Shown here piece after piece: positions 19,508-28,100 of a stretch of DNA of 52,576 nt; position 1 is the first letter of the stretch; each line of letters starts with the position of its first letter. Location: positions 1 through 52,576 of the forward strand of contig NZ_VDGI01000023.1 of the NCBI RefSeq assembly GCF_006861825.1, given 5' to 3'. The position numbers and the translations under genes are program-made. The notes under the pieces were generated by a model. It made no database searches and had not been told where the DNA came from. It saw only the letters and a list, made by a program, of their open reading frames with translations. The DNA comes from Psychrobacillus vulpis (GTDB lineage Bacteria; Bacillota; Bacilli; Bacillales_A; Planococcaceae).

Positions 19508-20675
19508 TCTTGTTTATTTTTCTTAGCGGAAGGTCATATAGTAAACTTGCTACTATTGAAAAGATTAAAAGACTTGAAAGGATAAAAACCATCATTTGCG
19601 TTCCGTGAGCTTCTACGAGAACTCCACCTATTAACGGTCCAACCATCCTTCCGATTGTAGCCATACTATTCACAATACCTTGATAAAATCCTTCTCTTCC
19701 TTTAGGAGCTAATTGATCTGCAAGCGTTGGCACTGCAGGCCATACAAACATCTCACCAATTGTTAAAATAACCATAGCTGTTATAAACATGGCATAATTT
19801 TCTGCAAAGCCCACTACAACAAATGAACCCATGAAAATAACGATACCGATTATAAGCTGAGTTTTTATTTTATGCTCTAGACGAGTAACAATTGGTTTAA
19901 TGAGAGGCTGAGCTGCTACAATTAACGCACCATTTATAGTCCAAAGTAGACTATATTGCTTTAATGTAATACCAAGTTCTAAAGTGTGCGTTGAAATGGT
20001 AGTTGTCCACTGTACATAAACAATCCAAGTTATTAAGTATCCAAATGTCACAATCATCATCGCATAAAAAGGTGCTTTTTGGTTGTTACTCTTTTTATCA
20101 ATTGGAACAGAAGTACTTGCACTTGGTGAATTAGATAAATTTCGATAGAATAAAAAAGCAATGATAAAAAATATAATATACATTACTAAATTGGCAGTAA
20201 ATATATAATTGATATTTTTAGCTGCTATAAATCCTGCAATGGCTGGGCCTAGTGCTACACCAACATTTTGTGCCAGATAAATTGCATTGAAAGCTTTTCT
20301 GCCACCTTCTGGCCATACACTTCCGACCATCGCATACATACTAGGGAAAACAATTCCTCCACTAAATCCTAAGATTGCAACAATCCAAATATATTCTGGC
20401 CAACCATGCCAAAAAGTCAATAATACTAAAGCAAAAATCGTTAAAATAATTCCAAACATAATGGACTTATAACCACCTATTCGGTCGAATAAATATCCAC
20501 CAAGTAGATTTCCAATCACGCCTGTCCCAGCATTGATCATTAGAACAATACCGGCCATTGTTAACGATTGACCAAGATAATCGTGCATATAGATTGTATG
20601 TAAAGGCCACAAAAATGAATTCCCTGTAACATTGACAAACATTCCTATTATGAGCAACCAGACGGCTTTTGGCAT
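19494..20675 (-). CDS. MFS transporter, multidrug-efflux-like
   Basis: A 393-residue major facilitator with about 12 membrane segments. The loop motif GGYLFDRIGGYKSI near residue 56 is the conserved MFS loop 2-3 signature, and FPSMYAMVGSVWPEGGRKAFNA resembles drug-efflux members. The frame opens at 20756, but GGAGGTGTTGACTATGCC places the start at 20675, and the 27 residues before it are not membrane-like. The substrate is unknown. It is a single gene, about 100 bases upstream of scoA on the same strand. Confidence 0.85.
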   Translation of the reverse strand: MPKAVWLLIIGMFVNVTGNSFLWPLHTIYMHDYLGQSLTMAGIVLMINAGTGVIGNLLGGYLFDRIGGYKSIMFGIILTIFALVLLTFWHGWPEYIWIVAILGFSGGIVFPSMYAMVGSVWPEGGRKAFNAIYLAQNVGVALGPAIAGFIAAKNINYIFTANLVMYIIFFIIAFLFYRNLSNSPSASTSVPIDKKSNNQKAPFYAMMIVTFGYLITWIVYVQWTTTISTHTLELGITLKQYSLLWTINGALIVAAQPLIKPIVTRLEHKIKTQLIIGIVIFMGSFVVVGFAENYAMFITAMVILTIGEMFVWPAVPTLADQLAPKGREGFYQGIVNSMATIGRMVGPLIGGVLVEAHGTQMMVFILSSLLIFSIVASLLYDLPLRKINKKNAV

Positions 20676-20991
20676 AGTCAACACCTCCATTATCAATATA
20701 CCTCGACGTATTTGCGTCCAGAATTCGAAAGGAGTTAGCTTATTTTGTACCATCATTCGACAACGGGTAACTGCCCTGCATTAAAAATGCCTCGAGTTTT
20801 CGCGATGAACTCCTTACTATATCTATGACATCCGTCGGTAGCTTTACCTTATTCAGTGGGCGTTTGTAATAACACTGGATAAAAATAACGTATGCTCAGA
20901 CAATTGTATTCTTTTTACTATATATCGACAAGATGATTCTGCAACTTTTGCGAAGAAATGATAAAATGAGCCTGTTAAGGAGTGATTTGAA

Positions 20992-21951
20992 GTGAACGAA
21001 AATAATTTTCCATTTCCATCTGACGGAAAACGATATTATACATGGAATCGTTATTTAAGAAATACATTTGATATGAAAATATTTAAAATTGCATTAGACG
21101 CTGGTTTTGATTGCCCTAATAGAGATGGTACAGTAGCATTTGGTGGCTGCACATTTTGTAGCGTTGCGGGTAGTGGAGACTTTGCAGGAGATAAAGTAGA
21201 TCCGATTGCAATTCAATTTGAGAAGATAAAATCGAAAATGCATGAGAAATGGAAATCAGGAAAATATATTGCTTATTTTCAAGCATACACAAATACACAT
21301 GCCCCTTTAGAAATATTAAAAGAAAAATTTGAAGCGGCTTTAGCTTTAAAAGGAGTCGTTGGAATATCTATTGCAACAAGACCAGATTGTTTACCAGATG
21401 ATGTTGTAGAATATTTAGCTGAGCTAAATGAAAGAACCTTTTTATGGATTGAATTAGGTCTACAAACAGTTCATGAACGAACTGCGAACCTTGTGAATCG
21501 AGCTCACGATTATCCTACATATGTAGAAGGTGTAAATAAATTACGTAAGCACGGAATTCGTATTTGTACACATATTATTAACGGGTTACCATTGGAAAAC
21601 AGAGAAATGATGATGGAAACTGCAAGAGAAGTTGCAAATCTAGATGTGCAAGGCATCAAAATACATTTACTTCATCTGCTTAAAGGAACCCCAATGGTGA
21701 AGCAATACGAAAAAGGAAAGCTCGAATTTATGGATCGAGATGCGTATATTCAACTTGTTGTCGATCAATTAGAAATTCTACCTCCAGAAATGATTGTGCA
21801 TCGCATAACTGGTGACGGACCTATTGACTTAATGATTGGTCCAATGTGGAGTGTGAATAAATGGGATGTACTAAATGGAATAGATAATGAATTAGCAAGA
21901 AGAGATAGTTTTCAAGGGAAATATTATAAAAAGACTGGTGTTTTGAAATGA
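20992..21951 (+). CDS. Radical SAM protein, YtqA/YhcC family
   Basis: A 319-residue radical SAM enzyme of the TIGR01212 type. The [4Fe-4S] cysteines are C41, C53 and C56 in CPNRDGTVAFGGCTFC. TRPDCLPDDVVEYLAEL and WIELGLQTVHERT follow the barrel pattern. The start is GTG with TAAGGAG upstream. It overlaps the next gene by four bases. In B. subtilis the YtqA/YtqB pair has been connected to wobble-uridine side-chain maturation (mnm5s2U) in tRNA. I apply that by homology and synteny, and am less sure of the radical SAM role than of the methyltransferase role. Confidence 0.85.
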   Translation: MNENNFPFPSDGKRYYTWNRYLRNTFDMKIFKIALDAGFDCPNRDGTVAFGGCTFCSVAGSGDFAGDKVDPIAIQFEKIKSKMHEKWKSGKYIAYFQAYTNTHAPLEILKEKFEAALALKGVVGISIATRPDCLPDDVVEYLAELNERTFLWIELGLQTVHERTANLVNRAHDYPTYVEGVNKLRKHGIRICTHIINGLPLENREMMMETAREVANLDVQGIKIHLLHLLKGTPMVKQYEKGKLEFMDRDAYIQLVVDQLEILPPEMIVHRITGDGPIDLMIGPMWSVNKWDVLNGIDNELARRDSFQGKYYKKTGVLK

Positions 21952-22517
21952 TATTAAAGAGAGTTTTACCATTTGCGAAAGATTTGTTGTCAAAAGTCAT
22001 TACAAAAGGAGATATTGTAGTAGATGCTACTGCCGGTAATGGATACGATACCGTATTTTTGGCAGAATTAGTTGGTGAAACTGGTCACGTATACGCATTT
22101 GATGTACAAGCAGAGGCAATAAAATCTACACAAGAAAAATTAATACAAGCAAATTTACATTCGAGATCCACACTTATTTTAGATGGTCATGAAAATGTGT
22201 CTACTTACGTCCAAAGTGAAATTGCTGCAGCTATTTTCAATCTAGGGTACTTACCTGGTAGTAATCTCGAAATTGTAACTAAGGGAAAATCTACAATTCA
22301 AGCATTAGAATCACTTCTTGGAATGTTAAAAGTTGGCGGGATAATAGTTTTAGTAGTTTATCATGGGCACATTGGAGGTAAAGAAGAAAAAGATGCGCTT
22401 ATGAATTATGTACAACAATTACCACAGTCATTCGCTCATGTACTATCGTATCAATTTTTAAATCAACAAAATAATCCGCCCTTTATCATTGCAATAGAAA
22501 AAATGAAGGCAAATTAA
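21948..22517 (+). CDS. mnmM: YtqB-type RNA methyltransferase (MnmM-like)
   Basis: A 189-residue class I SAM-dependent methyltransferase. The SAM motif is VDATAGNGYDTVFLAELVG near residue 25, and the active-site-like NLGYLPGSN lies near 98. Annotated as rRNA methylase YtqB; homologues have been reported as the tRNA 5-aminomethyl-2-thiouridine methyltransferase MnmM. Its ATG overlaps the stop of the radical SAM gene, so the pair is probably one functional unit for tRNA wobble modification. Confidence 0.85.
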   Translation: MILKRVLPFAKDLLSKVITKGDIVVDATAGNGYDTVFLAELVGETGHVYAFDVQAEAIKSTQEKLIQANLHSRSTLILDGHENVSTYVQSEIAAAIFNLGYLPGSNLEIVTKGKSTIQALESLLGMLKVGGIIVLVVYHGHIGGKEEKDALMNYVQQLPQSFAHVLSYQFLNQQNNPPFIIAIEKMKAN

Positions 22518-22646
22518 CACTTTATTATCTCTTTTGCAATGCATATATTTTAAATGCATGGGGAAACTAAAAGGTAAAGTAGCAGAATCTTTTTGTTTCT
22601 AGCTCACGTAGTAGCCGTTGGCGTCTGAAGTTAAACAGATAACTGA

Positions 22647-22672
22647 GTAGGCGCGTAATGCGCCTGCTTTTC
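22647..22672 (+). terminator. Probable terminator after the ytqAB pair
   Basis: AGGCGC-GTAAT-GCGCCT forms a GC-rich hairpin followed by CTTTT. The rest of 22518-22738 has no recognised feature. Confidence 0.6.
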
Positions 22673-22738
22673 AGTGTTAAAAGACAGTCTGGTACGAGTT
22701 ACGCCTAAAGCTGTTCAATTTAAAAAAGGAGAATCCCC

Positions 22739-23821
22739 ATGCCAAAAATTGCTTCGATTAGTACATACAATCCTCCCTTTGCACTTGAACAACAAAATAT
22801 TGAACGATTAACAAAAGAATTATTTCAAGATAAAATAGATCAATTGGATCGTTTGTTAAAGGTATTCGAAAATGGAGACATCGAAACACGCTATTTTTGT
22901 GTTCCAATGGAATGGCATAAAACAACCCATGATTTTGAGGAAAGAAATAATTTGTATATTGAGTTAGCTACTAAATATAGTGTTGAAGTAATAAAGTCTT
23001 GTTTAGAGAGCCCCATTTTCCTTGAAAAGTCATTTTCTCCTGAAGAAATAGATGCAATTATTTTCATCAGTAGTACTGGAATTTCTACTCCTAGTATAGA
23101 CGCACGTGTGATGAATCAACTTCCTTTTTCGGATCGCTTAAAACGAATCCCAATTTGGGGGTTAGGTTGTGCTGGTGGTGCTGCTGGCATTAGTAGAGCT
23201 TTCGATTATTGTAAAGCACATCCTACTGCTAAAGTACTTGTCGTTTGTGTAGAACTTTGTAGCCTTACTTTTCAACCGAATGATTTCTCCAAAAGTAATC
23301 TAATTGGAGCTTCGTTATTTGCGGATGGTTCAGCATGTGTATTAGTTTGTGGAGATGAAGTACCTCTTATCAATAAAAAATCGATTCCATCTATTATAAA
23401 TACAGCATCTAAGTGGATGCCAAACTCAGAAAATGTTATGGGCTGGAACGTAAAAAGTGATGGTCTTCATGTTGTGTTCTCTAAAAGTATTCCTTCTGTC
23501 ATATCTACATGGTTAGGACCATTCATCGATGAATTTCTGTCCGAAGAGCAATTGATGAAAAATCAAATAACCAATTTCATCGCACACCCTGGTGGGAAAA
23601 AAGTATTGGAAGCGTACGAACAAACACTTCAACTCGAACCAAACAAGACAGCTATTTCAAGAGAAGTATTAAAAAAACACGGAAATATGTCTTCTCCAAC
23701 TGTTCTTTATGTATTAGAGCAATTTATGCTCCAAGAAAACTCTAAACAAGATATTGGATTACTAGTTGCATTAGGACCTGGTTTTTGTGGAGAAGCAGTA
23801 TTATTAAAATGGGGGGATTAG
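22739..23821 (+). CDS. bcsA: Type III polyketide synthase (BcsA/BpsA-like)
   Basis: A 360-residue chalcone/stilbene synthase-family enzyme. The catalytic triad is visible: C144 in GLGCAGGAAG, H283 in FIAHPGGKK and N316 in KHGNMSSPTV. Bacillar BpsA/BcsA condenses long-chain fatty acyl-CoA with malonyl-CoA to triketide alkylpyrones; the exact product here is inferred. AAAAAAGGAG precedes the ATG. It is followed one base later by the methyltransferase that is its usual partner. It is a soluble protein, probably acting near the membrane. Confidence 0.9.
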   Translation: MPKIASISTYNPPFALEQQNIERLTKELFQDKIDQLDRLLKVFENGDIETRYFCVPMEWHKTTHDFEERNNLYIELATKYSVEVIKSCLESPIFLEKSFSPEEIDAIIFISSTGISTPSIDARVMNQLPFSDRLKRIPIWGLGCAGGAAGISRAFDYCKAHPTAKVLVVCVELCSLTFQPNDFSKSNLIGASLFADGSACVLVCGDEVPLINKKSIPSIINTASKWMPNSENVMGWNVKSDGLHVVFSKSIPSVISTWLGPFIDEFLSEEQLMKNQITNFIAHPGGKKVLEAYEQTLQLEPNKTAISREVLKKHGNMSSPTVLYVLEQFMLQENSKQDIGLLVALGPGFCGEAVLLKWGD

Positions 23822-23822
23822 G

Positions 23823-24365
23823 ATGTTATTTTTAGTGATCATTTCACTAGTCATTCTCCAAAGAATTACGGAGGTTATTATTGCTAAACGAAATGAAAAG
23901 AAAATGCTTGCTCAAGGTGCTTACGAAGTAGGCGCTTCCCATTATCCATTTATGCTTGCACTACATTTCAGTTTTTTTATCTTTCTAATCGTTGAAGTTT
24001 TGTTCTTTGATAGAGAGATCTCACCATTATTTCCTCTTTTTTTTCTAATCTTTTTGTTTGTTCAAGCATTTCGAATTTGGTGTCTAACAACTTTAGGACA
24101 GTTTTGGAATACGAAAATTATTATTTTGCCGAATGCTAATATTGTTAGAAAAGGACCTTATCTTTACCTCAAGCATCCCAATTATGTCGTTGTTTGTATG
24201 GAAATAGTATTGTTACCACTTATGTTCCAAGCTTATTTTACAGCAATATGCTTTACACTATTAAATCTAGCAATGCTCTCCGTTCGAATCCCTATGGAAG
24301 AAAAAGCTTTATCAGAAGCTACAGATTATCATAAAGAATTTAAAAAGAAGATTTCGGCATCTTAA
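23823..24365 (+). CDS. Isoprenylcysteine carboxyl methyltransferase family (BpsB/YpbQ-like)
   Basis: A 180-residue membrane protein with about four to five hydrophobic segments. The ICMT signature GPYLYLKHPNYVVVCMEI lies near residues 116-133, and a conserved glutamate follows in IPMEEKAL. Homologues next to type III polyketide synthases O-methylate alkylpyrones. The two genes are almost contiguous and share a terminator, so this one should act on the product of the synthase. Confidence 0.87.
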   Translation: MLFLVIISLVILQRITEVIIAKRNEKKMLAQGAYEVGASHYPFMLALHFSFFIFLIVEVLFFDREISPLFPLFFLIFLFVQAFRIWCLTTLGQFWNTKIIILPNANIVRKGPYLYLKHPNYVVVCMEIVLLPLMFQAYFTAICFTLLNLAMLSVRIPMEEKALSEATDYHKEFKKKISAS

Positions 24366-24380
24366 CCGAAATCTTCTTTT
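24347..24380 (+). terminator. Terminator after the polyketide operon
   Basis: GAAGATTTCGG and CCGAAATCTTC form a stem that overlaps the 3' end of the methyltransferase gene and is followed by TTTT. Confidence 0.85.
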
Positions 24381-24430
24381 AATTTATTCTTCCTTACCTA
24401 AAATCATCGTACTTAGAAAAAGTAAAATTC

Positions 24431-25753
24431 TTATTTATTCATTTCCATATTAGCTGCTTCTTCTACTGCTCTAGCAACTAAATGATGGAGCATAGGATCT
24501 AGTGGGTTAGGTATTAATTCACCTGGTTTCGTATGGTTTACAATCGCAGTAGCTGCAGCAATTAACATTGGATATGTTATATCAGATGCCCCTGCATCTA
24601 ATGCTCCTTTGAAAATTCCTGGGAATCCAATCACATTGTTGACTGAACGTCCATCGGCAGCAAACGCTGCGCCTGCTGCAATCGCTTCTGTTGGAAGAAT
24701 TTCAGGATTCGGATTAGATAATGCTAAAATAATTTGACCTGAACGAATCATTTCAGGTTTGATTAATCCAGATACGCCAGTTGTAGCAACAATAATATCA
24801 CAAGTTTGCATTAATTCTTCTAAGGAGGACTTTGTTTTACCACCATAATGAATCAAACGATCTTGTGCCTCTTCCTGTCGATCCAAGCCATACACTTCAT
24901 CTATACCATAAGCCATTAACATACGACAAATTGCAAGTCCTGCAGCACCAAGTCCAATTTGACCAATTACTGCTTTTTTCGGATCTACTCCTGTTGATTT
25001 ACAAGCGGATAATATTGCTGCAAGAGCAACTACCGCTGTACCATGCTGATCATCATGCATTACAGGAATAGGGAGTTCTGCTTTTAATCTCTCTTCTATT
25101 TCAAAACAATGAGGAGAACCAATATCTTCTAGTAATATTGCTCCAAAACCTTGATGAATATGTTTTACTGTCTCAACAATTTCATCAGGATCACTTGTAT
25201 TTAAAAGAATAGGCACACCACTTAATCCAACAAATTGGTCTAGTAGCACCGCTTTTCCTTCCATTACAGGCATTCCCGCAACAGAACCAATATTACCTAA
25301 ACCTAGAATAGCTGTCCCATCTGTTACAATGGCAACAGAGCTTCCAATCGAAGTAAAATAGTTTGCTTTTTCAGGATAATTTACTATCTCCATACAAACA
25401 CTCGCTACACCAGGAGTATAAATTCTTTGTAAATCTCCTAGTGAACGAACGTCTAATCTACTTTTCATTGCAATTTTTCCGCCTTCATGCGCTTTAAGAA
25501 CATCGTCTGTTACCGCATGGATTTTAACACCATTTCCAATTGTTTCTATATTATCAATAACTTGTTGAAGCTGAGCTTCAGACTTACAAGTGATTGATAT
25601 GTCTCGTATAGTTGTTAAAGCACCACTTTTTAATGTAGAAATATCACCAATGTCTCCTTCAGCCATACCTATAGCTGTGGCTACTTTTGCAAAGTTACCT
25701 GGTTTAGATGGTGTTTCTACAATAAAATTCCGAATAATATGTTGGTTTTGCAT
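24431..25753 (-). CDS. Malic enzyme with N-terminal ACT domain
   Basis: 440 residues. Residues 1-85 look like an ACT domain (IRNFIVETPSKPGNFAKVATAIG). The malic enzyme follows, with YTPGVASVC near 115, a long malic domain with MHDDQHGTAVVALAA near 230, and the NAD(P) fold GLGAAGLAICRML near 268. It oxidatively decarboxylates malate to pyruvate. The ACT domain suggests amino-acid feedback. The cofactor cannot be fixed; B. subtilis YtsJ is the closest named relative. GAGGG precedes the ATG. Confidence 0.88.
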   Translation of the reverse strand: MQNQHIIRNFIVETPSKPGNFAKVATAIGMAEGDIGDISTLKSGALTTIRDISITCKSEAQLQQVIDNIETIGNGVKIHAVTDDVLKAHEGGKIAMKSRLDVRSLGDLQRIYTPGVASVCMEIVNYPEKANYFTSIGSSVAIVTDGTAILGLGNIGSVAGMPVMEGKAVLLDQFVGLSGVPILLNTSDPDEIVETVKHIHQGFGAILLEDIGSPHCFEIEERLKAELPIPVMHDDQHGTAVVALAAILSACKSTGVDPKKAVIGQIGLGAAGLAICRMLMAYGIDEVYGLDRQEEAQDRLIHYGGKTKSSLEELMQTCDIIVATTGVSGLIKPEMIRSGQIILALSNPNPEILPTEAIAAGAAFAADGRSVNNVIGFPGIFKGALDAGASDITYPMLIAAATAIVNHTKPGELIPNPLDPMLHHLVARAVEEAANMEMNK

Positions 25754-25800
25754 TTTTTTATTCCCTCATTTTCTCTATTTCAATTAATAGATTATAACAC

Positions 25801-25838
25801 AAAAAAGCCTTCATTCGTACTGAATGAAGGTTTTTTTA
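25801..25838 (-). terminator. Terminator after purC
   Basis: On the minus strand CCTTCATTC and GAATGAAGG form the stem and a T-run follows. It separates purC from the malic enzyme gene. Confidence 0.88.
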
Positions 25839-26522
25839 TTATTCGAACAATAATGCTTCAAGTGCTAAAGGTTCAATATATTGCCCTTCTTTATATACAC
25901 GCATATTCCCGCCTGAAATCTCATCAATTAGAATTATTTCTTTTGTTTTTGCATCTCTACCGAATTCTAGTTTAATGTCATATAATTCTAGTCCTTTAGA
26001 CGCCAAATCTTCCTTTACTAATGTAGAAATTTGTTGAGTTAGTTTTTCTAATGTATCATATTCTTCTTCAGATAATATAGACAGCATAGAAAGTCCTTGC
26101 TTTGAAATAGGTGGATCTTGTCTATCATCGTCTTTAATCGTAACTTCTACAAATGCATCTAAAGGTTGTCCTTCTTCGCAATATGCACCATATCTACGCA
26201 AAAAGCTTCCTACAGCTTTAAATCGACAAATAACTTCTAGCCCTTTACCAAAAACTTTAGCTTCTTTTACAGTCATCGTAGATTCCTCTATATTGGAATC
26301 GATAAAATGTGTTGGAATACTTTTCTCCATCAATTTTTCAAAGAAATATGTTGTCATTCGAAGGCCAGCTTTACCTGCTCCTTCTATCGTCAACCCTACC
26401 GTATTTGCACCTGGATCAAAAACGCCATTTTCTCCAGTTACATCATCCTTAAATTTTAATACAATATTACCGTTATCTAATTGATATACATTTTTTGTTT
26501 TTCCTTCATATGTAAGCTTCAT
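25839..26522 (-). CDS. purC: SAICAR synthetase
   Basis: A 227-residue phosphoribosylaminoimidazole-succinocarboxamide synthase that joins aspartate to CAIR in purine synthesis. The N-terminus MKLTYEGKTKNVYQ, SFLRRYGAY near residue 103, and KLEFGRDAKTKEIILIDEISGGNMR near 185 are diagnostic. The frame opens at a GTG (26534), but the ATG at 26522 follows AAAGGTGAT and gives the usual N-terminus. It stands alone rather than in a pur operon, with its own terminator. Whether another purC exists elsewhere cannot be seen here. Confidence 0.9.
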   Translation of the reverse strand: MKLTYEGKTKNVYQLDNGNIVLKFKDDVTGENGVFDPGANTVGLTIEGAGKAGLRMTTYFFEKLMEKSIPTHFIDSNIEESTMTVKEAKVFGKGLEVICRFKAVGSFLRRYGAYCEEGQPLDAFVEVTIKDDDRQDPPISKQGLSMLSILSEEEYDTLEKLTQQISTLVKEDLASKGLELYDIKLEFGRDAKTKEIILIDEISGGNMRVYKEGQYIEPLALEALLFE

Positions 26523-26576
26523 CTTCTCCATCACCTTTCAAACAATTACTCACCATTTTACACCTAAACTACTTCA

Positions 26577-27368
26577 TCAAACAATATACCCTATAGATCT
26601 TAAGACATTATTTATGAAAGAGTGGGAATACGCAAAGATTTCTTCCCTCTCTGGTTCCTGATACAAATCATGAAAACAATTTTTCCATTGTTTGTATTGG
26701 AACTCTGTGAGCTCTTGCTTTTTTAGCCACCCAACCGCTACATTGTTTTCTGTAATTTTATCCCGCTCAGCAGTCATTAATAGTACAGGAACATTTGGAA
26801 CTGACTCAGTTGCCTGCATAATACTTTTCATCATTAATTGTAACTCTTTGTACCAATGATTCGAAATAAGGGTATCATATGCTGGATCATCTACAAATTG
26901 CTTATATACTTCATAGTTTCTAGTTAATTCCTTCAACTGAATGTCATGATGTATTTTTTGCTGAACGGATAGCTTAGCTAACGCTTTTGTCCATTTGGAT
27001 GGTAATTTCTTAAGTTGCAGCCATGGCGAAGTTAAAATTACACCTGCATATTCAATTTGTAATTTATTCATTACTTTCATTAATAAAGTTGCACCAAGCC
27101 CATGACCGAGGATAAATATTGGGAGATTATAAGCTACAGCAACTTGTAATGCATGCGTTATGTAGTCTTTATATTGATCGAAAGACTCATTATGAATATC
27201 TCTTTTACTTGTATGATCACCATGTCCTGGAAGGTCTCCCATAACAATATGACAATTAGAACTTCTAAATTTTTCAATTAACCATGCGTATCTTCTATGA
27301 TGTTCATATGCACTATGAACAATAACGATTACTGCTTTAGGTTTTTCATCTGCTTCCCATTTCCACAT
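26577..27368 (-). CDS. ytpA: YtpA-like alpha/beta hydrolase lacking the nucleophile serine
   Basis: 263 residues, alpha/beta-hydrolase fold of the serine aminopeptidase S33/lysophospholipase type. The N-terminus MWKWEADEKPKAVIVIVH, the GDLPGHGDHTSKR segment and the end of the protein match the B. subtilis YtpA pattern. The nucleophile elbow, normally GHSMGG, reads GHGLGA, so residue 90 is Gly (codon GGG at 27099-27101). The oxyanion HG motif is also altered (VHSAYEHH). The candidate Asp (AERDKI) and His (CFHDLY) remain. It may be catalytically dead or use another chemistry. The ATG at 27368 follows GAGGTG. Confidence 0.8.
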   Translation of the reverse strand: MWKWEADEKPKAVIVIVHSAYEHHRRYAWLIEKFRSSNCHIVMGDLPGHGDHTSKRDIHNESFDQYKDYITHALQVAVAYNLPIFILGHGLGATLLMKVMNKLQIEYAGVILTSPWLQLKKLPSKWTKALAKLSVQQKIHHDIQLKELTRNYEVYKQFVDDPAYDTLISNHWYKELQLMMKSIMQATESVPNVPVLLMTAERDKITENNVAVGWLKKQELTEFQYKQWKNCFHDLYQEPEREEIFAYSHSFINNVLRSIGYIV

Positions 27369-27473
27369 GAACATCACCTCATCTATTTCATAAACTGTTT
27401 CTCATTTGTTTCCTTAATGTTATTAGTTTGATACGATTAATTATATTCTATTTTCTCAAGGAGTGTGTACATA

Positions 27474-27986
27474 TTGATTTATCCATATAAAGACAAAAAT
27501 CCATCTATTGATGATTCTGCTTTTATCGCTGATTATGTCACAATTACAGGGGATGTGACAATCGGACAAGAGTCTACTATTTGGTTTAATACGGTAATTA
27601 GAGGGGACGTTGCACCTACGATTATTGGACGAAAAGTGAACGTCCAAGATTTATGCTGTCTGCATCAAAGTCCAAATAAACCACTTATTTTAGAAGATGA
27701 AGTAACGATTGGTCACCAAGTAACTTTACATAGTTGTATTGTTCGTAAAGGAGCTTTAATTGGAATGGGTTCCATCATTTTGGATGGCGCAGAAATTGGT
27801 GAGGGCGCGTTTATCGGAGCAGGAAGTTTAGTACCACCTGGTAAGAAAATTCCTCCAAACTCACTTGCAATGGGAATCCCAGCAAAAGTTGTTCGTGAGC
27901 TAACAGATGTAGACAAAGAAGATGTTCAACGAATTATTCGTGAATATGCTGAAAAAGGGCAATACTATAAATCAATTCAAAAGTAA
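27474..27986 (+). CDS. ytoA: Gamma-class carbonic anhydrase-like hexapeptide protein
   Basis: A 170-residue left-handed beta-helix with repeated hexapeptides (ITGDVTIGQ, GAEIGEGAFIGAG). Candidate metal histidines lie in CLHQSP and TIGHQVTLHSC. Proteins of this YtoA/YrdA group are called gamma carbonic anhydrase family, but activity is not always shown. The start is TTG at 27474, ten bases after AAGGAG, giving the expected MIYPYKDKNP N-terminus. It is divergent from the YtpA-like gene and monocistronic. Confidence 0.85.
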   Translation: MIYPYKDKNPSIDDSAFIADYVTITGDVTIGQESTIWFNTVIRGDVAPTIIGRKVNVQDLCCLHQSPNKPLILEDEVTIGHQVTLHSCIVRKGALIGMGSIILDGAEIGEGAFIGAGSLVPPGKKIPPNSLAMGIPAKVVRELTDVDKEDVQRIIREYAEKGQYYKSIQK

Positions 27987-28046
27987 CTTAAGTATCGCAT
28001 TATTATTCCTTTCACGTTTATACACGAAATTTTAGCGTATACTAAC

Positions 28047-28100
28047 AAAAAATAAGAGGTTGACACAAGGTTTTTTCACCTTGTATCACCCTCTTCTTAT
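28047..28100 (-). terminator. Terminator after metK
   Basis: On the minus strand a long stem pairs AATAAGAAGAGGGTGATACA with the AACCTCTTATT side around a GGTGAAAAAACC inner hairpin, then T-rich sequence. Confidence 0.8.
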
